A stretch of 64,000 nucleotides of DNA, taken from contig NC_092269.1 in the NCBI RefSeq assembly GCF_036320965.1, forward strand, positions 36,531,843 to 36,595,842, given 5' to 3'. A model generated the notes under the pieces. That model was not told the origin of the DNA and ran no database searches. It saw only the letters and a list, made by a program, of their open reading frames with translations. The translations under genes were made by a program, and so were the position numbers. Positions 55,691 to 64,000 of this stretch are shown here, piece after piece (within the stretch, counting starts at the first letter, position 1; each line of letters begins with the position of its first letter). The DNA comes from Panulirus ornatus (Eukaryota; Arthropoda; Malacostraca; Decapoda; Palinuridae).

Positions 55691-56339
55691 TATAACCTTG
55701 TTTTATGCTGATGTGGTATACTTCGGTACGTGGTGTCGTGGTATATCCAGGCATGTGTTCTTATATCCCATTTGCCTGGGGTGTCCGTTACGTTAAGACT
55801 TAATTGATTGTCTTAATTAATTGTATTCCTTCAATTTTATAATTGGGTATTGGCAGTTAGCTGATGTGGTGTGGGTGGAGTGGGGTGGTTGACGGGGTTG
55901 TGGGGTGGGGGAGAGGGAGGTGGAGAGATAATGAGGGTGGGGGGGTCGGTCTGTGGGTGGGTGAGGGAGGAGGAGGAGGAGGAGGAAGGGGGGGAGGGGG
56001 TCGGTGAGTCATAATGTTCTTCAAGGTAAACTTCTTCTGGTCCAGATGTTGCCACCGCTGGGACCACGCATACCTCCGTGTCTCACCTGGACACCAGTTT
56101 CCACCCCCCTTCCCCCCTTTCTTCCCGCCCCCCCTTCCTACTTGCCTTCTCCCCCTTCCCAGGTTCCCACCTCCTCTCCCCCTCTTTAGGTTCCCCCATT
56201 TCGACTGTTCCCCCCCTCCCCCCCCTCTCTCGCTAAATCCCACTCCATTTGGTCCCCTCACTCGGGTCTCCCTTCACCCATTCCCCCATTAACTTGGTCT
56301 CCCCTACCCATCACCCCACCCTCTCTTCACCTACTCCCA

Positions 56340-56540
56340 CCCTTTACTATCCCTACCCACTCTGTCACCTATTCCCCCTCCCCCTTCCCTCCCTCCCCTC
56401 TGTCACCTATTCCCCCTCCCCCTTCCCTCCCTCCCCTCTGTCACCTATTCCCCCTCCCTCCCTCCCCTCTGTCACCTATTCCCCCTCCCCCTTCCCTCCC
56501 TCCCCTCTGTCACCTATTCCCCCATCCCTCCCTCCCTTAA
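56340..56540. repeat. pyrimidine-rich minisatellite, about 38 bp
   Basis: CTCTGTCACCTATTCCCCCT followed by CCCCCTTCCCTCCCTCCC, about five copies with small length differences in the C/T tails. Confidence 0.9.
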
Positions 56541-57167
56541 CCTGTCAACATAATTACCCTAATCAACCATCACCTTTTGCGTCGCTGAGCTGCGAATCTT
56601 AAAATGACCTCAGAAAAGATTACACCCCCACAGTTATCTGTTTTATATCGAATACCTCCATGTCCTGTTGGAGGGAGTGTGCATGTAGACCGTGTCTTGT
56701 CTGAATGTAGGGAAGGTGGGCCTTCCTTGTATTTCCGATGTAGTTCGATGTATTGTGGTGTCCGATGTGGCCGAGGGATATGGAGACAAGACCCAAGTGT
56801 CTCTGTGTGAGGTGCGTATGGTAGTAGACACTTGCGTAGTGAAGTAGACACTTGAGAGGTGGAGAGGAAATGATAACATTAGTGATTAATGATAACAGTA
56901 AATGGTGATTAAAATAATCCCTTCGTTCGTTGACTGTCGTATCAAATTACGATGAATTTCTTTGTTTATTTGGTTATTCTTTAGGGGGGTGCAAGGGAGG
57001 GCCCCTGGCAACATGTCGAGTATAGGCTTAACGAGCGAGATTCCGTGGATAGTTTCAAGGGCCACGTGAGGATCAGTAAGGCCTATGAGGGAATCGAAAC
57101 CCCATCCTTGTGGGTTCAGAACCCCTTCTTCCCTCCTTTTGGTCTGACCCCACTCCACTGCCATGAG

Positions 57168-57169
<2 letters not shown>

Positions 57170-57211
<42 letters not shown>
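57170..57211. repeat. (TA)n microsatellite
   Basis: AT/TA array, about 42 bp, directly before a truncated family E copy. Confidence 0.97.
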
Positions 57212-57214
<3 letters not shown>

Positions 57215-57350
57215 TTTTTTTTCCAAAAGAAGGAACAGAGAAGGGGGCCAGGTGAGGATATTCCCTCAAAGGCCCAGTCCTCTGTTCTTAGCGCTACCTC
57301 GCTAATGCGGGAAATGGCGAATAGTATGAAAAAAAAAAAAAAAAAAAATT
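57212..57350 (+). mobile_element. SINE-like family E, 3' half with poly(A)
   Basis: Reads in sense: T-run, CCAAAAGAAGGAACAGAGAA, GGCCCAGTCCTCTGTTCTTA, GCGGGAAATGGCGAATAGTATG, then about 19 A. It begins at the same internal T-run as the 7778 copy, so both lost the same 5' part. Confidence 0.8.
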
Positions 57351-57856
57351 TATAAAAGATATTAGAATTGAAAAATATGTTTACGCTCATTGTTTACAAA
57401 TGGGTGATTACCATCGGAATTATTTACAGAAAATAAATCTGTTTACATCATAAGAAAGGTAAACATATACTTAACCAATTACAGCGGATGATGGCGTAGG
57501 TTTATCGCCGTTACGCAATGACCGACGCTGTCTTGATGGAAATACGCAACTGCACTGGTAATTTTTTTTGTCCATAAACACCCCAGAGCAATACCGTTAT
57601 CAAACGTCAGTGTGACAGAGGAGGTTTTCTAAGCAACGTAGCGATGGTAGTTGCTTGGCAAACGCCACCTCAACAGAGAGACGAACTGAATTATTTATGA
57701 TAACGTAGTTTGGAAAGATGAATTTCACGTAATTGGGGTGTGTTCGTGTTTTTTGCCAGTTCATGTGCTGTGTGTATTTTGTGTTATATTGTTTGGTTTT
57801 ATTGGGTTTCGTAAACGTAGGAGCTCCTGAGACATTCGGAATTTATTCTTTTCACG

Positions 57857-57860
<4 letters not shown>
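57351..57860. other. single-copy AT-rich sequence
   Basis: No repeats of note and no recognisable exon. ORFs are short. Confidence 0.45.

Positions 57861-57911
<51 letters not shown>
57861..57911. repeat. (CA)n microsatellite
   Basis: Pure CA array, about 51 bp. Confidence 0.97.
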
Positions 57912-57912
<1 letters not shown>

Positions 57913-58002
57913 AAATTATCGGAAGTAATTTTTGTGAATTGAGTTGTGCCCAGTCGCTAGACACCTTCCCAAAAGCTTGTGTGATTTTTCTCTTTGTAAC
58001 GG

Positions 58003-58008
<6 letters not shown>

Positions 58009-58067
<59 letters not shown>
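58009..58067. repeat. (GA)n microsatellite
   Basis: Pure GA array, about 59 bp. Confidence 0.97.
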
Positions 58068-58068
<1 letters not shown>

Positions 58069-58484
58069 GTGTCTTCCCCAAATTGAACTGGTTCATCTTC
58101 GCATTGTTCCGGGTTCTTCGCGGTGAACGAGGTCGCCCAGGGGGCTGAGGTGGGTTGGTTGGTGTCTTTTAAGTTGTTTGACTTTTAGGGTATGGTGAGG
58201 CGAAATTAGGTTTCCCATGGGCATTAATCCAGTTTTAAAGTCCGGGTGTGATGGAGGAGGAGCTTTGGCTAAGGTGTGGTGTGTGTCGGGTGAGCTTAGC
58301 TAAGTTTAGGGTGGGATGTTTGGACACGAGGTTGAACTTCGGATGGAAGGGGGCACACGACAGAACCTGGGTGAGTAGATGTGGTCGTCTCTGACGTGGT
58401 TTATCTACAGGAGGACACTAAATGTTATTATTCTGAGGTAGTTTGTCTTCGTGGAGATAAAAGACAGCATTGGAGAAGGCTCCT

Positions 58485-58715
58485 CTCCCCACCCACCTAC
58501 CACTGTAAAGCAGAAGGCTCCTCCCTCCCCACCTACCACTGGAGATGGAGGAAGGTCAGTAAAGCAGAGGGCTCCTCCCTCTCCACCCGCCACTGGAGAT
58601 GGAGGAAGGTCAGTAAAGCAGAGGGCTCCTCCCTCTCCATCCGCCACTGTAGATGGAGGAAGGTCAGTAAAGCAGAAGGTTCCTCCCTCCCCACCTACCT
58701 ACCACCATAGACTGA
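58485..58715. repeat. 54-bp minisatellite, about four copies
   Basis: GGAGGAAGGTCAGTAAAGCA followed by GAGGGCTCCTCCCTCTCCAC and a short CCGCCACTGGAGAT tail. The period is a multiple of 3, so frames on both strands stay open across it; copies are too few and lack context to argue for coding. Confidence 0.9.
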
Positions 58716-59509
58716 GATGGGATAGTAAAGTACAAAGCTCCCCTCCCACCCACAACTATAAGATGGAGACAGGACAAGAATGGGGGAAGGCTCCTCTCTA
58801 CCCACCATTCCCGACGGCATGTCGGCCCTTCAGTTCGATGGCCCTAAAGGAACTCAATTTAGTTTAGAGAGAATATATATACTGGCGCTGAAAGTTTATA
58901 GGGAAGTGCGAACGGAAGGCATTCTAATCAAATTACTGCTGCTGGTTACGCTGACGGGTGAGATTGACTTGAGGGTGGAGTGTTCAGTTGGATTGGTTAG
59001 GGTAGGGTAGGGTTCTGGCGAGCTCCCAGTAGAGTTGGTTAGGTCAGGGTTAAGGTGTGACGAGGCTATGGGGTTTAAACTTGGTTGGGTTAGGGTGAGT
59101 GAAGGGAGTCATAGCTTTGGTCTACAGTACGAATTCTGAACTCTCATTATCTTTTTTATTGGCTTATGTACTCGATGTACATTTTTGCCATTGCTTATCT
59201 TCCCTATCGCGTGTTATCTTTCCTTGTTTCGTCTTGATACATCAAGTTTCGTTTCTCCTTCTGTCCCTCCTCCCGTTTTACTGTACTGCCATTTTCTTTT
59301 TCATTGCCCATTTGTTTATTTCATTCATAAGTTATTTGGCTTTTTACGTTCTGCTTTTTGATGTTGTTATTTGTTACGAGTTATCTCTTGTGGGGGTCAT
59401 AAAGTTTCAGAGGCCTCATTATTGTGGTCATAATGACCCCTGAGTTCAGGTAACGGGTCCTGGGTTTATGGTGGGGGTCCTTAATTGACCAGGATTGACG
59501 TGGCGAGGG

Positions 59510-59840
59510 TTCAGGTGACTGGTCCTAATTAACTACGGTTTTAGGTGAGTGGTCGTGATTAATTGACTAGGGTTTTAGGTGAGTGGTCGTGATTAATTGA
59601 CTAGGGTTTTAGGTGAGTGGTCGTGATTAATTAACTAGGGTTTTAGGTGAGTGGTCGTGATTAATTAACTAGGGTTTTAGGTGAGTGGTCGTGATTAATT
59701 AATTCAGGTGGCTTGCCTTAATCACTTTTAAGGTTCATGTGAGTGGTCTTGATTAATTAAGATTTAGGTGGCTTGTGTTAATTATTAATTAAAGTTCATG
59801 CGAGTGGGCCTCATTAATCAGGATTCAGGTGACTTCTCTT
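59510..59840. repeat. 34-bp minisatellite, decaying downstream
   Basis: AGGGTTTTAGGTGAGTGGTC followed by GTGATTAATTGACT is near-identical over about four copies (59560-59700). Increasingly diverged copies with GTTCATGTGAGTGGTC and GATTCAGGTGAC run to about 59840. Confidence 0.92.
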
Positions 59841-59981
59841 AATGCATATATATTTTTCCTTTTTTTTCGTATTAAATTTCAGTTGTTCAGTGATACTAGG
59901 CCTATTGTGGCATGTATTGAACGAAACTAGTGTGACTAGGCGAGTGTTTTGTGTTCTTAGTGAAGTGTCTGGTTCCATGAC

Positions 59982-61090
<1,109 letters not shown>

Positions 61091-61134
<44 letters not shown>

Positions 61135-61184
61135 GTGTGTGTGTGTGTTGTGTGTGTGTGTGTGTTGTGTGTGTGTGTGTGGTG

Positions 61185-61247
<63 letters not shown>
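61091..61247. repeat. (TG)n long microsatellite with TTG interruptions
   Basis: About 157 bp of TG with four single-base phase slips (TGTTGTG, GTGGTGTTG). Confidence 0.97.
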
Positions 61248-61248
<1 letters not shown>

Positions 61249-61336
61249 TTACTGGCTGCGTGTTACGGAGAAAGTTTTACACTAATGTTGCCCCGTCCTT
61301 TAACTTTGTATGTATGGACCATGTCTTTACTCTATG

Positions 61337-61339
<3 letters not shown>

Positions 61340-61400
<61 letters not shown>
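61340..61400. repeat. (CA)n microsatellite
   Basis: Pure CA array, about 61 bp, directly adjoining the TTAGG-bearing satellite unit. Confidence 0.97.
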
Positions 61401-61403
<3 letters not shown>

Positions 61404-61499
61404 CCCAAACCATCGTAAGGTTAGGTTAGGTTAGGTTAGGTTAGGTTAGGTCCCCGACCCAGCTGTCGGGGTGGAGGATCTCCCAAACCATCGTAAGGA
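61401..61499. repeat. telomere-pentamer satellite unit with (TTAGG)6
   Basis: CCTCCCAAACCATCGTAAGG (61401) is followed by six perfect TTAGG repeats (61421-61450), then TCCCCGACCCAGCTGTCGGG and a second TCCCAAACCATCGTAAGG (61481), a 78-bp period. It is the same family as 50090-50700, but with TTAGG in place of TAAGG. TTAGG is the canonical arthropod telomere repeat. Confidence 0.92.
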
Positions 61500-61502
61500 G
61501 AT

Positions 61503-61505
<3 letters not shown>

Positions 61506-61572
<67 letters not shown>
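61506..61572. repeat. (CT)n microsatellite
   Basis: Pure CT array, about 66 bp. Confidence 0.97.
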
Positions 61573-61574
<2 letters not shown>

Positions 61575-61699
61575 GATGGGGGCAGGTGTGTATGCCTTCC
61601 CCACACCTCCCCCCCCACAGCGTTGTGTGGGTTGCCAGCTGGTTGATTCATCAGCCAATAATCAGATCATCCTTCGTCATGTCCATCACATTGCTGTTA

Positions 61700-61870
61700 G
61701 TGTCTGAGTGGCAGAAGTCCTTGTCTAAGTGGCACGAGCCTTTTCTGAGTGGTACGAGTCCTTTTCTGAGTGGCACGAGTCCTTTTCTGAGTGACAGGAG
61801 TCCTTGTCTAAGTGGCACGAGTCCTTCTCTGAGTGTCTCCACCCCTTGTCTGAGTGGCACGTACTGTATA
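61700..61870. repeat. 21-bp minisatellite, about eight copies
   Basis: CTGAGTGGCACGAGTCCTTT followed by T, with variants CTAAGTGGCACGAGCC and CTGAGTGACAGGAGTCC. The period is a multiple of 3, so short open frames cross it. Confidence 0.92.
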
Positions 61871-62125
61871 TCCGTCACAGCACGCGGGCCCATCAGATGT
61901 ACAAGTCATTGGAAAAAAAAAATTACATTATTATTTCCCCGAATTTTTATTTACATGATGTATATAGAAACCAATCTATTGAATATTTGAATATTCTGTA
62001 ATGTAACGAGAATATTCTTAGTCCAGATTGCATCAGTGGTAACAGGGATCGATATTCTGAATAGTTTTCTGAAATATTCGTACCTTGTTTCATGAGTTCC
62101 TTGTTTGATTCCTTGAATAATATTC

Positions 62126-62231
<106 letters not shown>

Positions 62232-62516
62232 AGCGGTTGTTTATGTTTATGGCTTACTCTCTGTTTTTCTTTCATATTTCCATTGAGTTTTTTCATTTTT
62301 CTTCGGTCACCAGTTACGAGTTGCATGTCGAAAAAAAAAAAAAGAAATAGGGGGGGCTGGTTGTGTGCTAGCTTGCTGGCTGGCTGTTATACTGAACGCA
62401 CTCGGTGTATTTACCGTGTGTTATTATCTCTCTTCAGATAGTGCAGTTGTTAGGGCTGAAAAGGGGAGGGGAGGGGGAGGGGTGTGGTTGGTTAATTGCG
62501 TCGATCTCCATATTTC

Positions 62517-62587
62517 CCAGTGGGTGTGGGTGTGGGTGTGGGTGTGGGTGGGGTGTGTGGGTGTGGGTGTGGGTGGGTGTGTGGGGG
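62517..62587. repeat. (GGGTGT)n hexanucleotide repeat
   Basis: GGGTGT units with GGGTGGGGTGTG and GGGTGGGTGTGTGG variations. Confidence 0.92.
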
Positions 62588-62661
62588 GAAAGCGCCCCTC
62601 CCTCTGGTTTGACGGCTGGTCCAACGAGTATGTATTTTTCAAAGGATTTACTGCATTTCAG

Positions 62662-62664
<3 letters not shown>

Positions 62665-62736
<72 letters not shown>
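62665..62736. repeat. (TC)n microsatellite
   Basis: Pure TC array, about 72 bp. Shorter (TG)n runs follow at 62811-62843 and 63003-63044. Confidence 0.97.
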
Positions 62737-62738
<2 letters not shown>

Positions 62739-62807
62739 AGGTCGCCGTCTGGGCGCATGGGTGTGTGTTTTTGTTTATGCCGACTCCCGATGTACCGTGA
62801 GGGTAAC

Positions 62808-62845
<38 letters not shown>

Positions 62846-62999
62846 CAGCCTATCTTTGTTTGTGGTTGTTTTGTGTTTGTGTTTGTTTGACCGTGGATGT
62901 TTTCCCCCCACTTTATCTTCTTTTGTTGGTGTGTATGTCTGTGTGTTCCTGTTTTGGTATCTGATTTTTTTTTTCACCTCGTATGTTTTTATGTGCATA

Positions 63000-63002
<3 letters not shown>

Positions 63003-63044
<42 letters not shown>
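63003..63044. repeat. (TG)n microsatellite
   Basis: Pure TG array, about 42 bp. Confidence 0.96.
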
Positions 63045-63605
<561 letters not shown>

Positions 63606-63815
63606 AGGAAAAAAGGGGGTTGTTTGACAGTTTTGAATGAAATCGTTATTGCAAAGAACCCTTTTTTTTCCTTTTTTTTTCGCACTTTGGCAGCCACCAG
63701 CTGGGGCGGGCCGCCCTCAGCAGCTTTGTAGGAGTTTGCTCGTGGCGTTTTTGGTAACGAGGTGATGGAGACGAGCTCAAAAGACCTCTTTAAACTGGCT
63801 GGCTGATCCTAACAA

Positions 63816-63832
63816 TATATATATATATATAT
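63816..63832. repeat. (TA)n short microsatellite
   Basis: TA run of about 17 bp. The rest of the window end (63605-64000) is single-copy with no feature I can support. Confidence 0.9.
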
Positions 63833-64000
63833 CCTCCCCCCATGTTTGTGCACACACTGCACGTAACACACACATTATGATCAGTGGTCCCGACCGGTGG
63901 ACGTGGCCAGCTTCCTGAGCGCTGCTGGAGCCTCGCGAAGGATAGAAGGGACTCGGTGATTTAAGTTAGATTATGGAGATGGTCATCCACCAGTGGTCAG

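Noticed and set aside
59099..59443. 114-codon hydrophobic open frame resembling a membrane protein
   Set aside because: T-rich DNA gives Phe/Leu/Val/Ser codons in any frame. There is no clear helix-loop pattern beyond that bias and no family signature.

Overview
The window looks like intergenic or accessory DNA from a eukaryote, most likely an arthropod and probably a decapod crustacean. The clues are a perfect interstitial (TTAGG)6 tract (the arthropod telomere pentamer), roughly 60 pure dinucleotide arrays of 40 bp or more (about one per kb), many minisatellites, and two short dispersed repeat families bounded by (TA)n that I associate, from memory only, with decapod genomes. There is no sign of bacterial or phage organisation: no operons, ribosome binding sites, tRNA or rRNA genes, and no protein family I can recognise. 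I call no confident gene. Nearly every long open frame is a by-product of tandem repetition or of stop-poor pyrimidine- or purine-rich sequence.

Layout. 1-5.9 kb: minisatellites with periods of 34, 31, 58, 126 and 64 bp, mixed with TA, TC, GT and AC arrays. 5.9-8.7 kb: a 2.8 kb block of 31-bp minisatellite in three subfamilies of increasing decay. 8.7-15.1 kb: mostly single-copy sequence, two (TA)n-bounded mobile fragments and a CpG-dense patch near 11.1-11.25 kb. 15.1-17.6 kb: about 97 nearly identical copies of a 25-bp unit. 17.7-29 kb: arrays of 26, 30, 52/54 and 24 bp separated by single-copy sequence. 29-35 kb: strand-asymmetric pyrimidine- and purine-rich tracts and a 0.53 kb inverted repeat made of two head-to-head mobile-element copies around a (TA)n spacer. 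35-40 kb: 44- and 40-bp arrays, a 110-bp dispersed duplication and a perfect palindrome of two DR1-type nuclear-receptor half-site pairs. 40-47 kb: mostly single-copy with AT-rich decayed repeats. 47-64 kb: a telomere-pentamer-bearing satellite (50.1-50.7 kb, with outliers at 47.6 and 61.4 kb), a 23-bp minisatellite whose unit recurs at scattered loci, a 25-bp array in which most units carry a perfect 12-bp palindrome, and more microsatellites.

The repeats appear connected. Short elements sit inside or beside (TA)n tracts, minisatellite units are scattered singly and locally expanded, and dinucleotide runs have expanded inside older minisatellites. Family assignments, identities and copy counts were made by eye.
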